Notes: generated by a model not told the origin, from the letters alone. Positions 8,522-17,670 are shown, numbered from the stretch's first letter. The stretch is DNA of 64,000 nt from Nitrospira moscoviensis (GCF_001273775.1 NZ_CP011801.1:2892001-2956000), one strand, 5' to 3'. Numbers and translations: made by a program.

Positions 8522-10564
8522 CTAGCACTTTCCGCTGTACGCGCAGATCTTCGCATTCATGTCGGAGGCCACAGCCGCTGGATCGATATTCGCGTTGACG
8601 TGCACGTACCACTCGGTAAAGTCCATGGCGGCGAAATTCAACGACGAGAATTGCGTGATGCTGAACCCGCTGCAGTCTGGCGCGTCGGCTGACCCCCAGG
8701 GCCAACCGATTTGCCCGCGGCCTTGTTCCTGGACTATGCGGGCCAGTTCCGACTTGAAACCACAGTACACCTGCTCCTTCCTGGTGCAGACCTTTCCCAG
8801 CCCGAAGCTGATCCACTCGACGCAGCGATCGCCGACATAGTGCGCTTTGTACAACTGCCGATCCTTTGCGAGTTGAATCTCCTCGTCCGAACAGGTTCCC
8901 AACAATTTGCTTGGGTCGCTCGCGTCACAACAGTTGATCAGCACGGACGCAATGGTGCTGTAATCGCAGGCCATCCTCGTTCCGTTGAAGACTCGCAAAC
9001 TGCTCGTATCCCAGTCGTTCTCGACGTCTTTGATCAGCTGGAGATACGTGGCGGACAGAGCCAGAGATTGGTCCGGCGGCGTGGACGTATTCACACAAAA
9101 CGGTACATAGCTCCCTGGCGTTCCGCATTGATTGCATTGCTTCATCGTGACGGTCTTGTCGCACACGGGCGTCGATGCACAGGAATAGGTGTTGGTGTAC
9201 ATCTCGCAGGTTCCAGTGGCCGTATTGAACTGCGAGCAACTTGATGCGATTTGCGTACATCCCGCCGCTACATACGATTGACAGGTATCCGGAGCCTGGG
9301 TCTGAATCTGCCAGGTCTGCTGTTCATTCCAGCACCCGGACTGCGGGCTTACGTTATAGCTCTGCCAGGTGAGCCCACCTGTGATCGTGACGGTATAGGC
9401 ATGGGCCTCCCACCAAAACGTAAATGGAATCTGAAACGTCGTCGGTCCCGTCCAGGTCGCCGTTCCCAGGACAAACGTCATCCCATTGCCCCAGCAGGCG
9501 CACTTGCGGTTGCAGAAGGGCGGCCTACCCACCATCGAGGCGGACCCCCCTTCAGCAACAAGCACAGATCCCGCACTGCCGTTCGCATTGGTGCACCCAT
9601 ACTTGTTTTCTCCCGCGGCATTCCCGGAGAAACTGAATTTCAACGTGTAGCCTCCTGCTCCATTCGGAGTCGGAATCACATAATTGATCCCGTACCACGC
9701 CTGCGACATCCCAGGACCATGATCGTGAAGCCCTCCCCAGCTTCCACCTGTCCCGATGGCGGCTCCTGTCGGTTCCGAGCATGTCAGCGTGCGGGTAGCA
9801 TCATCCAAACAGGTCACCGACTTCTGCGTCGCCTGCCCACTCGCTGCCAACGCTTGGTAGGGAGAACAGCCGTCGAACAAGGTCTCGGTATCCACCGGAA
9901 GCGTCCCATTCGGGGGCGCGGAACAGGCTGCCGCCGTCAACGAAGGAAACCAGGTTCTGTAGCACATGGTTTCGGCTATCCCAGGGACTTGGCAGGTCTG
10001 GATGGAAGGCGGGCCAGGAACCCATTCCACACAAGTCGGGACATCCACACAGGTCCCGCTGAGTCCAGGTGACGGAGTGATGCTGGTTGCCACCGCCTCG
10101 GCGGTCTTGACCGGAGCAGTCGTGCTCACATCCCATCCGTCCTTTGACGATTTCTGGTCCTGGAGCGTCGAATAAGTCGGATCCGTCAACGTCGCGTTAG
10201 CGGAATCCGAATTGAGAGGGCCAATATCTCCGGTGTTGCTGAAATAGCCTTCCTCCGGCGCTCCGGAACAGCCGGAGTTCGTACAGCCGGCAGCCCCGCC
10301 GTACTGAGGCGTCTGCGTCATATTCGGCGCCAAGTTTCCAGGGCTGACCGAACCAGCAGCTTGCATCTCGCCCAACACGCATTGAGCCCGTGCATACGCA
10401 TCGGCGACGCTGTCGCATGGCCCCACTGCCGTGGCCGGTTTCACCAAGGCCGCAGCACAGCTTACCGACAGCGCCGCAACAATCATGAGCCATCTCGATC
10501 GACTGAGCGGTCTGGCCGCCGACGACGGCATCACTTCGACGAATTGGAACGGAACGCGCGGCAT
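8522..10564 (-). CDS. traN: TraN, mating-pair stabilisation outer-membrane protein
   Basis: A 680-residue, very cysteine-rich secreted protein. It has a signal peptide (hydrophobic stretch about residues 26-42) and a variable middle region with many cysteines. The conserved TraN C-terminal part includes a CCDASDPSKLLGTC segment, VGDRCVEWISFGLGKVC and a C-terminal QIGWPWG...DCSGF stretch. In F plasmid TraN is the donor adhesin that stabilises contact with the recipient through an outer-membrane receptor. The start at 10564 has a G-rich Shine-Dalgarno. Unlike F, traN is not in the main tra operon but in a separate leftward block about 8 kb away. Confidence 0.93.
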   Translation of the reverse strand: MPRVPFQFVEVMPSSAARPLSRSRWLMIVAALSVSCAAALVKPATAVGPCDSVADAYARAQCVLGEMQAAGSVSPGNLAPNMTQTPQYGGAAGCTNSGCSGAPEEGYFSNTGDIGPLNSDSANATLTDPTYSTLQDQKSSKDGWDVSTTAPVKTAEAVATSITPSPGLSGTCVDVPTCVEWVPGPPSIQTCQVPGIAETMCYRTWFPSLTAAACSAPPNGTLPVDTETLFDGCSPYQALAASGQATQKSVTCLDDATRTLTCSEPTGAAIGTGGSWGGLHDHGPGMSQAWYGINYVIPTPNGAGGYTLKFSFSGNAAGENKYGCTNANGSAGSVLVAEGGSASMVGRPPFCNRKCACWGNGMTFVLGTATWTGPTTFQIPFTFWWEAHAYTVTITGGLTWQSYNVSPQSGCWNEQQTWQIQTQAPDTCQSYVAAGCTQIASSCSQFNTATGTCEMYTNTYSCASTPVCDKTVTMKQCNQCGTPGSYVPFCVNTSTPPDQSLALSATYLQLIKDVENDWDTSSLRVFNGTRMACDYSTIASVLINCCDASDPSKLLGTCSDEEIQLAKDRQLYKAHYVGDRCVEWISFGLGKVCTRKEQVYCGFKSELARIVQEQGRGQIGWPWGSADAPDCSGFSITQFSSLNFAAMDFTEWYVHVNANIDPAAVASDMNAKICAYSGKC

Positions 10565-10575
10565 CGACCCCTTCC

Positions 10576-11058
10576 CTAGCTTTTCAGAATCGGTATCGTC
10601 GGTCGCGCCACCGCTCGTCCGGAACGAGCCGTCATCTCACTCACGACTCGTTTGGACTCTTCCGACAGCGGGAGCACACCGTCCCTTCCTTCAAACTCAC
10701 TTACTTCCTTCCTGAGAAATCGCACTGCCGTTCCAAATCCCACGACCTGGGTCATGGCCATCCCTTTGAAGGGAACCGGTGAGACTTCCACCGCCACCCC
10801 GATCACCGCATCAGCACCGAGAGCCCCAGCCTGGTCCTGAAGACTATCGAACACGTTCTCCATGGCCTTGCGAGCCGGCTTATCGTAGGTGTTCACCCGG
10901 CCACCCAAGATGTCCATAATCCGCGCGATATAGTCGCGAAACGTGCCCAATCCCACCGTGTGGATCTCCACGACCAGCCCTAACGCCTCGACCTCGCGGC
11001 CTGGATAACTCTGCGTACTCAGAAACTCGATGTCCTTCTTATCTCGCTTTGCCATCAC
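10576..11058 (-). CDS. YbjQ/UPF0145-family protein
   Basis: A 160-residue protein whose residues about 10-115 follow the YbjQ fold: an N-terminal VEALGLVVEIHTVG strand, a GADAVIGVAVEVSP core and a GFGTAVRF strand near the end. The family forms pentamers of unknown biochemical role and is sometimes listed as heavy-metal binding. The gene starts inside the 3' end of the lipoprotein gene (about 20 bases overlap) and ends 12 bases before traN, so it is cotranscribed with transfer genes. Confidence 0.78.
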   Translation of the reverse strand: MMAKRDKKDIEFLSTQSYPGREVEALGLVVEIHTVGLGTFRDYIARIMDILGGRVNTYDKPARKAMENVFDSLQDQAGALGADAVIGVAVEVSPVPFKGMAMTQVVGFGTAVRFLRKEVSEFEGRDGVLPLSEESKRVVSEMTARSGRAVARPTIPILKS

Positions 11059-12082
11059 CGTTCTTCTCCCCTTTTTCCGGGACGGTGGTGTCGGCAGCCG
11101 GCTGAGGCGAGAAGGTCAGTGTCCCAGATGGCGGTGCGGCAAGAGGCTCCGCTGGAGGACCAATCCGTGAACCAGACGTCTCTGTCGGAATCGATATCCC
11201 TTCCGCCACAGTGCCCTCTTTCGGACCCAGAGCCCCCTGGGCGCCTGCTTTCCTCTCTGGTTCACCTTTCTCGATCCCCTGATCTCGGACGGCACTCGCG
11301 GTGTTTTCCACAGGAGAGCGCGGCCCTTTGCCGTCGACAGTTCCCTGAGGAGTCTTCGACGCCGGTGTGATAGGACCAGTCTTCACGGTCGCAGCGGATT
11401 TCCCGGCTCCTCTCCCGACGACCGACGGGTCGGCCTTGACTCCAAGTTGCCGCATGGCCTGCTCCACGGCGGGAGACTGGGTGTTCTTGCCCTTTTTCAG
11501 TTCTTCCCCGGTGTCAGACGCAGCCGTGGTGTTCGGGCCCGCCTTCGAGACCCTTTCCTGCAGCGCACCTTCCGGCCGATCTTCGCCGTCCTTCGCGCCA
11601 GCCTCCTTGCGCAGTTCGGGGGCTCTGGCTTTGGGATCACTCGAGGCCACCGGCTTCATCCTGACCATCAGGACGCCCATCTTGGTGATCAAGGATTCGA
11701 CTCGATTCGTGAGCGTCACATTGGTTTCGGCCAGGAAGCTGAGCTGGTCCAGGACCTTGCCGAATTTTTCATCCAGCGCCGCCACCTGAGACTCCTGCGA
11801 TGCCACTTTGCCTGTGAGCAGCCTGGCGTCATCGCGGGCGCGTGCGACTTCTATCTTGGTCTGGTCCTGTTGCAGACGCAGGGTGCCCTGCTCCTTGCTC
11901 ACGTTCGAGTAGGCCCGATGAACCGCATCCACGCGCTGCTGCAGATCGTCCTTCTCCATTTCCCACTCGGTTTTCACTTCCTTGAGATGATCATACTGAG
12001 TCCGGACTCGCTCATATTCCTCACTGCTCACGCATCCGACCAGCAGCATCGCCATCACACTGCAAATCCAAAGGCGCATCAT
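11039..12082 (-). CDS. Coiled-coil lipoprotein, unknown function
   Basis: A 347-residue protein with a lipoprotein signal (lipobox LVGC, cysteine at about residue 17). A charged heptad-rich coiled coil follows (about residues 20-135, ending in NRVESLITKM), then a long Pro/Gly/Thr/Lys-rich disordered tail. It resembles periplasmic spacer lipoproteins rather than any enzyme. It overlaps the ybjQ-like gene downstream and lies 54 bases after the upstream unknown gene in the leftward block. Confidence 0.72.
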   Translation of the reverse strand: MMRLWICSVMAMLLVGCVSSEEYERVRTQYDHLKEVKTEWEMEKDDLQQRVDAVHRAYSNVSKEQGTLRLQQDQTKIEVARARDDARLLTGKVASQESQVAALDEKFGKVLDQLSFLAETNVTLTNRVESLITKMGVLMVRMKPVASSDPKARAPELRKEAGAKDGEDRPEGALQERVSKAGPNTTAASDTGEELKKGKNTQSPAVEQAMRQLGVKADPSVVGRGAGKSAATVKTGPITPASKTPQGTVDGKGPRSPVENTASAVRDQGIEKGEPERKAGAQGALGPKEGTVAEGISIPTETSGSRIGPPAEPLAAPPSGTLTFSPQPAADTTVPEKGEKNGDGKAR

Positions 12083-12136
12083 GCGTTCCTCCCCTTGTTC
12101 ACCACCACCTGGGCTCGATGTTGACTGCTGTGCGGG

Positions 12137-12874
12137 TTACGTCGCTATCCGAGGAGGGACAGTTCCTCCCGCCGTCATGGGCGTTTGAGCGCCTCGGTCC
12201 GGATGCTCGCGAAACAAGTCCTCCGCTTCGCGTGGCGTTCGGTAGGGCAACTCCACCTGTGCACAGAAATCCGCGATCAATTCGTGGAGGCCCCTGATCA
12301 GCTCGTGAATCTTCGTGAACACATGCTCCACCTGTGATAAATCGTCGCAACTCATCCGTGTATGAAGAATCACGCCGTCCAGCTTCTCCGCCACCCGCGA
12401 CACCTTCTTCGTTTCCTCGGATCGCGGGGTGATCACCCGCGCATTCCGTTGTCCGGCGAGGGTGAGCCGATACTGATAGCTCAGGACCGGTGCTGGTGAG
12501 AAATCCTGCTCACTGACCCCCATCGCCTTCAGAAGTTCATATCCCAAGTTGACCCACTCATGGATACGATCCAGCTGCGCCTGCACCTCACCGACGGACA
12601 TGGAATGCCCTGCGCTGAGCCGAAGCCGATTGACGGCCTTATCCAGGGGGAAGAGCATCCCTACGATGACTCTCCCCTCCGGCGTGCGAGGGAGGAGCAA
12701 CAGGCTCTGCGGATCCTGCAGCCGTTCGCGGTTGTGCTCGGCCCGTTCCTCTGGGCTGAGCCGTCCGCGCATCGGACGTCGTCCCTGACCAGCTAGACCA
12801 GTCCGTCCACTTGCCTCCCGCTCTTCCTTCCTCGCCGAACCTGCTTGTCCATTCTGTTGGGTTGCCGTTGCCAT
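12137..12874 (-). CDS. Unknown cytoplasmic protein downstream of the NusA-like gene
   Basis: A 245-residue protein with a basic, low-complexity first 50 residues (MATATQQNG, then Arg/Gly/Glu-rich) and a helical remainder containing HEWVNLGYELLKAMGV and a charged C terminus. The ATG at 12874 follows GAGAGGAGG by 5 bases, which fixes the start; the open frame upstream of it overlaps the NusA-like gene and is not used. No family recognised. Its close linkage (26 bases) to the NusA-like gene suggests a joint function. Confidence 0.68.
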   Translation of the reverse strand: MATATQQNGQAGSARKEEREASGRTGLAGQGRRPMRGRLSPEERAEHNRERLQDPQSLLLLPRTPEGRVIVGMLFPLDKAVNRLRLSAGHSMSVGEVQAQLDRIHEWVNLGYELLKAMGVSEQDFSPAPVLSYQYRLTLAGQRNARVITPRSEETKKVSRVAEKLDGVILHTRMSCDDLSQVEHVFTKIHELIRGLHELIADFCAQVELPYRTPREAEDLFREHPDRGAQTPMTAGGTVPPRIAT

Positions 12875-12900
12875 AGAAGCCTCCTCTCCCGGACCGACTG

Positions 12901-13527
12901 TTACGGTTCCGTCCCCAGCTCGATCGCCATCGACGTCAGCTTGCTCGCGAGCGCGACATTCATGCCGCCCTTGCCCAGGAAATATCCCTTGCACTCGGCC
13001 GGCACCAGGACCCGCGCCATCTGCTCCTCCCTGAACACGTCGATCCGTCGGATGCGATCGACCGGAGCCGGCGCCAGCGCATTGCGAATGAATCGGCCCA
13101 GGTCCGTCGAGTAGCGGACAAACGACACCAGCAGTCTGGTATAGCTGGCGTAGCTCTGACCGTAGGGCACACACAACCTGACCGGGTCGACTCCCTCTTC
13201 ACTCTCCACGGCGATCTTGACAAACGGCGACCGAAGGCCCGTGGCGACCCGACGTATCCGGACTTCACCATCCGCCAACACAGGACGGAGGATGGATTCC
13301 GAAATACGGCGGATATAATGGGGACACCGCTGGGACAGGACCGGATACATCTCACCAAGTCTGTACACCGCTGCCGAGATCGTGTCCTTGACCCGATAGG
13401 GCCGGTCAGCATACTGCTTCGGAAGCACTGCGAAGGGCTGCGTGCCATTGACCAGGATGAGGTAACTGTCCCGGTCCGGTAAGGCCTTCACAACCCGACC
13501 CAGCACGAAGTCCCCGATCTTCTCCAT
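12901..13527 (-). CDS. NusA-like S1-KH-KH RNA-binding protein without the NusA N-terminal domain
   Basis: A 208-residue protein collinear with the centre of NusA. Residues 5-68 match the S1 domain (GDFVLGRVVKAL, AVLPKQY, then VLSQRCPHYIRR in place of the NusA SR(T)HP region). Residues 82-150 match KH1 (GEVRIRRVATGLRSP, VDPVRLCV, FIRNALAPAPV). Residues 155-205 match KH2 with an intact GKGG loop at 185-188 followed by NVALASKLT. The KH1 GxxG loop is degenerate (YGQS). NusA's RNA-polymerase-binding N-terminal domain and C-terminal acidic repeats are absent. It heads the leftward block that includes a NusG-like gene and traN. An antitermination or RNA-binding role is inferred. Confidence 0.82.
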   Translation of the reverse strand: MEKIGDFVLGRVVKALPDRDSYLILVNGTQPFAVLPKQYADRPYRVKDTISAAVYRLGEMYPVLSQRCPHYIRRISESILRPVLADGEVRIRRVATGLRSPFVKIAVESEEGVDPVRLCVPYGQSYASYTRLLVSFVRYSTDLGRFIRNALAPAPVDRIRRIDVFREEQMARVLVPAECKGYFLGKGGMNVALASKLTSMAIELGTEP

Positions 13528-13704
13528 CGAGCCGGTTTCCTTCCTCCGTCCTTTGTATTACTCCTTCCGCTCGCGGGGACTTTCCTCAGCACGATGCACG
13601 CCTGCCTGCCGACCTGCTCCTTCCGCCCTGGCTTGCGTTTCACCTCCGCTCCTGTATTAGTGCTGCAGGAAGCTCTGTCTCGGCTGGTTGTGATCGAGGC
13701 ATCA
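13528..13704. promoter_or_regulatory. Divergent intergenic region
   Basis: The 177 bases between the leftward nusA-like block and the rightward lipoprotein pair must hold the promoters of both. I see no clear sigma-70 boxes or palindrome. The region keeps high GC. Confidence 0.4.
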
Positions 13705-15000
13705 ATGGGTCATCAAAAGCGGGCTCCCACTGAAGAACTACGGGTCCCCCAGACATCATTCCCCTGGTTTCTCTTCATTTCGCTGGTGCTGACGCACTGC
13801 GCGCCGATTGAAAAACCCGTCAGCCTCGACCACGTTCATCAGGTGCCGGTCATTCACCACACTGAGCCTCTAGGCCCTCCGGAACTCCGGATCTCCGCGC
13901 ACACGGATGGCCTTGGGTGGTCCGTCCAGCCTGTCCAACGGATCCGACGGTATGTCGACATGACACAGCAGGAAACATGGAAGACCAGGGTCTATCCGGC
14001 TGCGAAAACCTGTAGAATTCCAAAACTCGTGGCAGGGTGGGTCACATGTCCGACGTGGGGACTTTTAGGGATGACGGGACTCGCATTCGCTGATCCCAGC
14101 GGCCCGATGTGGCGCCGATCGGCCCTCTATGAACCTTGCTCGCTGGCCAGCGGCGGTGAGGCCTACTCCTCCGAAGCAATGCTGATGCGAAACGATGTCA
14201 CGCTGGATCGCCGGATTGAAGAGGAGGATCAGCCCGTGATCACTGGTTCTCTCGCGCTCGTGTGGCAGCTCCCTGGCAAGGATCCTCTCGGCATCGACAT
14301 TCCTCTGAGCCCGGAGCAGACCACAATCATGTTCCGGGCTCGCTGGATCGCAGACCTGCTCATTCGGCAGGGCATCGAGGTCACCGATCACCTTTCCGGC
14401 CGCGCAGAGGTTCAGCTACGGCAACCAGGAGGCCTTCTCATCTCTCATCCGATCCCGTTGACCACCGCGATGCTCCGCACCGCCATCGAGCAGGAAGCGG
14501 CCCGCTCCCCCGCCGACCGGTGGCCATCGGCGATCAGAATCCGAACCGTCGTAGAAGCCGATGAACATGCTGCCGCTCTTGAAACGCGCGCGCTCGCAAC
14601 GCATCTGCAACGACACGTTGCTCGGTCTGGTCTGGCTGTCGTCGTGCGCGACGATCTTTTCGCGGCAACCGAAAGCCTACAGACGGCTCAACATCAAGGC
14701 CGCTATAGGGACTCGGTGCGGAACGGAATCGGGCAATGGTCCGGTGCAACCCTACTCGTCCGCGTGTATGCCCAGGCTCTCCAAGAGCAAGGCTACCTCG
14801 CGACGGCGAACATCGCTTCCATCGAGACGGGCGAGGTTCTCGCTCATCTCATCGTGGAAGCCCCGCCCGGGCAGTGGGCCGAGTTTCTCGACACCATGAG
14901 CGCGCGGATCCTCGACGCCGTCAGGCCAACAGGTCGCCCACAGGCGGATATGGCGCCCCACAATGATACGAGGCGTGAGGGATGGCTCATCACACAATGA
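13705..15000 (+). CDS. Putative lipoprotein A, unknown function
   Basis: A 431-residue protein starting with MGHQKRAP. A hydrophobic segment ends in a lipobox-like LVLTHC (cysteine near residue 32). The mature part has a LGWSVQPVQRIRRYVDM segment and a C-terminal half with charged helices and several strands. It shares its overall scheme (lipobox, then a DGLGW/DHLGW motif, then a basic WKTR/YRRYAF element followed by a small Gly-rich hydrophobic stretch) with the following gene, so the two look like distant paralogues. No family recognised. They run opposite to the transfer genes. Confidence 0.65.
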   Translation: MGHQKRAPTEELRVPQTSFPWFLFISLVLTHCAPIEKPVSLDHVHQVPVIHHTEPLGPPELRISAHTDGLGWSVQPVQRIRRYVDMTQQETWKTRVYPAAKTCRIPKLVAGWVTCPTWGLLGMTGLAFADPSGPMWRRSALYEPCSLASGGEAYSSEAMLMRNDVTLDRRIEEEDQPVITGSLALVWQLPGKDPLGIDIPLSPEQTTIMFRARWIADLLIRQGIEVTDHLSGRAEVQLRQPGGLLISHPIPLTTAMLRTAIEQEAARSPADRWPSAIRIRTVVEADEHAAALETRALATHLQRHVARSGLAVVVRDDLFAATESLQTAQHQGRYRDSVRNGIGQWSGATLLVRVYAQALQEQGYLATANIASIETGEVLAHLIVEAPPGQWAEFLDTMSARILDAVRPTGRPQADMAPHNDTRREGWLITQ

Positions 15001-16139
15001 CAGCCAGCCGATCCTTCCTCCTCCTTATCAGCCTGGTTCTGGCAGGGTGTGCGGAACTTATCCCCGAGGTCGCAGGCCCTCCCCAGACCCGTACGTTCGA
15101 GTTCGACCGCCATCCCACCGGCCACTACCGGATCAGGACAGAAGTGCACCCAGATCATCTGGGCTGGACTCTGGCCATCGAACAAGCGACAGTCATCACT
15201 ACTGCTATTCAGACAGAAACACAGCAACAATACCGCCGCTACGCCTTCTCGCCCCTCTCGATCGTTCCCGGACTTTTCCAATGTCCCTACGGCGTGATTA
15301 CGTACGCGCTCACGCTCGGCCACGCTTCGGACGAGCCGATGCGCTACGGCTGCCGCAGGTTTCTCTTGCACGAACCCCTTCAGGGCACCATTTCCCTGCC
15401 CAACACCAGTCACCGCACCCTCGAGCTGACGGAACAATGGGAGCCGGTTAAGGGAGGCGTGATCGAGGTGAAATGGGAAGGACAGGCTGGTTTACTCGCT
15501 TCGTATCCGATCTCCGTCAGGGCAACAGTTCTCCGACTGGCACATCTCGTGCGGAACGATCAGGGGCCGCTTATATCAGAGAGAATGCAGACAGGCAGAT
15601 TGGAAGTGTCCTATAGGCAGGGACCACATACCGCCACGACGATATTCGAGGTTTCAGGGAAACAGCTCACGAAAGCTCACAAATCCGTGACCCATTCGAT
15701 ACCGGCCAAGCGCTGGCCTGATCCACTCGTCGTTCAGGTCGGCATGTTGCAAGGATTTCCTCCCGTCCTCGAAGAAGTCACCAAGGCGGCCTTTGCTAGC
15801 CACTTCTTACAGACACAGATCTGTTTCATCGCGGATGATCCAATCAAAGCCAGAATTGCTGAGGAACAACGGTTTCAACTCAGCGGCCGGGTTCATGACA
15901 GCCAGCAAATCGCGCTCGGACGTTGGATTCCTGCCACGGTTCTGATCACGGGACATCTTGAGACCACTCAGACCGCACCCGAACTTATCCTGCAAGTATC
16001 GTCGATCCCCTCCGGAGAAGTCCTCGGAACGATCCGCCTCCCAGTCATTCCTACCACCGCAGTCCCTATAGCCTCAATGCTCGACGAGGACCTGCGCCTC
16101 CTCACTACCCATGCCCCGAAAACGCCTTGCGGAAGCTGA
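14982..16139 (+). CDS. Putative lipoprotein B, unknown function
   Basis: A 385-residue protein with a clear lipoprotein signal (SFLLLISLVLAGC, cysteine about residue 23). A HPDHLGWTLAI motif follows, and then a YRRYAFSPLSIVPGLF segment like the preceding gene. The start overlaps the end of lipoprotein A; the ATG at 14982 has GAGG 8 bases upstream, while an ATG at 14997 overlaps the stop as ATGA and is also possible. Function unknown. Both proteins probably sit in the outer or inner membrane facing the periplasm. An attC-like site begins 39 bases after its stop. Confidence 0.72.
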   Translation: MAHHTMTASRSFLLLISLVLAGCAELIPEVAGPPQTRTFEFDRHPTGHYRIRTEVHPDHLGWTLAIEQATVITTAIQTETQQQYRRYAFSPLSIVPGLFQCPYGVITYALTLGHASDEPMRYGCRRFLLHEPLQGTISLPNTSHRTLELTEQWEPVKGGVIEVKWEGQAGLLASYPISVRATVLRLAHLVRNDQGPLISERMQTGRLEVSYRQGPHTATTIFEVSGKQLTKAHKSVTHSIPAKRWPDPLVVQVGMLQGFPPVLEEVTKAAFASHFLQTQICFIADDPIKARIAEEQRFQLSGRVHDSQQIALGRWIPATVLITGHLETTQTAPELILQVSSIPSGEVLGTIRLPVIPTTAVPIASMLDEDLRLLTTHAPKTPCGS

Positions 16140-16177
16140 GAATCCTTCCCGTGACCTCGCCGTGGAAAATCGTGCGC

Positions 16178-16235
16178 GTCTAACGCCGGCGCTCAGCGCT
16201 CGACGCAGTTGGTCCGCTCCAAGCGAGGGTTAGAC
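16178..16235 (-). repeat. attC-like integron recombination site
   Basis: The core boxes GTCTAAC (16178-16184) and GTTAGAC (16229-16235) are perfect inverted copies matching the RYYYAAC/GTTRRRY consensus, 58 bases end to end. The inner sequence can fold back (CGCT with AGCG). On the minus strand it starts 12 bases after the stop of the adjacent leftward gene, which is the normal arrangement of a gene cassette. Confidence 0.7.
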
Positions 16236-16246
16236 GGCCTCTTGTA

Positions 16247-16885
16247 CTACTCCGCGACCGGGGTTGGATGATCCAGGGCACCCTCTAACGAGGTCAGGCT
16301 GCGGGCTGTCCACTGCGAATTCGTCTGATCTCCGACTACTCCCGATACAGCGCCCCAACCACCTTCGCGCATATCGAGTCTTCCGCGGTCCGTGATTCGG
16401 TCCCGCTTCCACGCGGCAACCGTGCCCGAGTCGAGAGAACGCAGACGCACCTTTTTAGTTGATGTGATGCTGCCGCCGCCCGGCTTAGTGACGGCGAATG
16501 CGAGACCTGGCGTCCAGCGTACGCCCTTCTCTGGTTCAGGGGATTGCAGCCTGCGCACGTTCTCCACCGCAGCACGCATCGCATTTTCCGCGACTGCCAT
16601 CCAAGTTGCCCCGTCAGCGTGGGAAAGGGTCGCCGCGGCCTGCGCCGCGTCCAACGTCGCTGTACAGAGAACTAGATTCCCGGTGTGACGAAAGAAGCCG
16701 ATGACACGGAGATCGACTCTCTTCTCTACGAGGCTTCGATTGATCCGCTGGCAACGAGCTAGCATGGGTTCGCGTGCCCTTCTCCCGCGGCTGAGGTTAC
16801 CGATATTCACACCGAGAGCGATGTGTTTCACGGCTTTTGCGGTCGGGTGCAACGACTTGTTTGGCGACGAATCATCCAGTTTCAC
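16247..16885 (-). CDS. Cassette-borne hypothetical protein
   Basis: An open frame of up to 212 residues ending just before an attC-like site. The first 20 residues include SLHPTA, the translation often produced by cassette recombination sequence, so the true start is probably internal, for example the methionine of MLARCQ at about residue 41. The rest is a basic protein with an Ala-rich helical middle and a C-terminal Gly/Thr/Arg-rich part. No family recognised. It follows a larger leftward gene with only a few bases of overlap in its annotated form. Confidence 0.45.
   Translation of the reverse strand: MKLDDSSPNKSLHPTAKAVKHIALGVNIGNLSRGRRAREPMLARCQRINRSLVEKRVDLRVIGFFRHTGNLVLCTATLDAAQAAATLSHADGATWMAVAENAMRAAVENVRRLQSPEPEKGVRWTPGLAFAVTKPGGGSITSTKKVRLRSLDSGTVAAWKRDRITDRGRLDMREGGWGAVSGVVGDQTNSQWTARSLTSLEGALDHPTPVAE
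16838..16865 (-). repeat. Half-site resembling the 5' part of an attC site
   Basis: Read leftward, GCCAAAC is followed by AAGTCGTTGCACCCGACCGC, which matches the R''-L'' half of common attC families. It comes directly after the stop of the 262-residue gene. I cannot find a matching GTTRRRY partner, so the site may be decayed. Confidence 0.4.
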
Positions 16886-17670
16886 GGCTTAGGGGGATAC
16901 GTTACCAGACGTCGCATGTAGTGGCTTGCCACAAGGATTACCAAATGCAGGCGAAAAGTACTGTCCTCTTCATCAGATAATCCTGGGTGTGGTCCACTCG
17001 GGTGCAGACGATACCAGAAACCTTGAACAAATCCTTTGCCAGTGGGCTCCCATTCGTTGAGCAATGTCTGTAAAAATGGTGGATCAAGAGTGGTGAGAAA
17101 TTCCTTACGCCCGTGACTTGTCTGCGGAAGTTTGGTCTTATCGGCACATAGCGTTTCCGCGATAGAATCGAATAAGCTTTCGACAAATGGACGCAGTTGC
17201 GAATTTGCCCCGGCCCAATCTCCTCGAGTATGCGCGCTCAATGCCTGTTCAAAATGACCCTTGGCAGTGGTAAATCCGAATCGTTCGACAAGACTTGTTA
17301 ATTCATCTTCAGCTTTTGCCAATTGGAGCTGTTCTGGAAGGATCGTTTTAAGTTTGCCGTTATCAATGATGTAACCATTTCGTTTGAGCGACCGAACCAA
17401 TCTGGGAAAGAGCTCATCGAAATCCCTATGGCGATTCTTTTCCACAAGAAATTCGACTATTTCGAAGACGAGATTCGCCCCATATGGCCCCTTCTTATCA
17501 GGGTTCTCAATAAGATATTTGACAATGCCCAGCTTTCGAGGGTCTAAGGTACTATGATTGTCCGCTTCTTCAATTTCAAATCGAATTAAGAAGGATTCAA
17601 TGTCAGCATGTGCAGAGAATCCTAACGCGTCGATTATTTCAAGAATGGTATTCCGTGAGAATTGAGTCAT
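16882..17670 (-). CDS. Hypothetical protein, possible abortive-infection/HEPN-like cargo
   Basis: A 262-residue protein starting at the ATG at 17670 (AGGA 5 bases upstream). The first half is helical and charged (NTILEIIDALGF, then KYLIENPDKKGPYGANLVFEIVEF). The second half has AHTRGDWAGANSQLRPFVESL and a C-terminal segment with LHPSGPHPG and a closing hydrophobic helix. That second half resembles C-terminal domains seen in some abortive-infection and HEPN-type proteins, but I cannot name a family. The gene is richer in A/T than its neighbours and is followed by an attC-like half-site, suggesting horizontally acquired cassette cargo. Confidence 0.6.
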   Translation of the reverse strand: MTQFSRNTILEIIDALGFSAHADIESFLIRFEIEEADNHSTLDPRKLGIVKYLIENPDKKGPYGANLVFEIVEFLVEKNRHRDFDELFPRLVRSLKRNGYIIDNGKLKTILPEQLQLAKAEDELTSLVERFGFTTAKGHFEQALSAHTRGDWAGANSQLRPFVESLFDSIAETLCADKTKLPQTSHGRKEFLTTLDPPFLQTLLNEWEPTGKGFVQGFWYRLHPSGPHPGLSDEEDSTFRLHLVILVASHYMRRLVTYPPKP

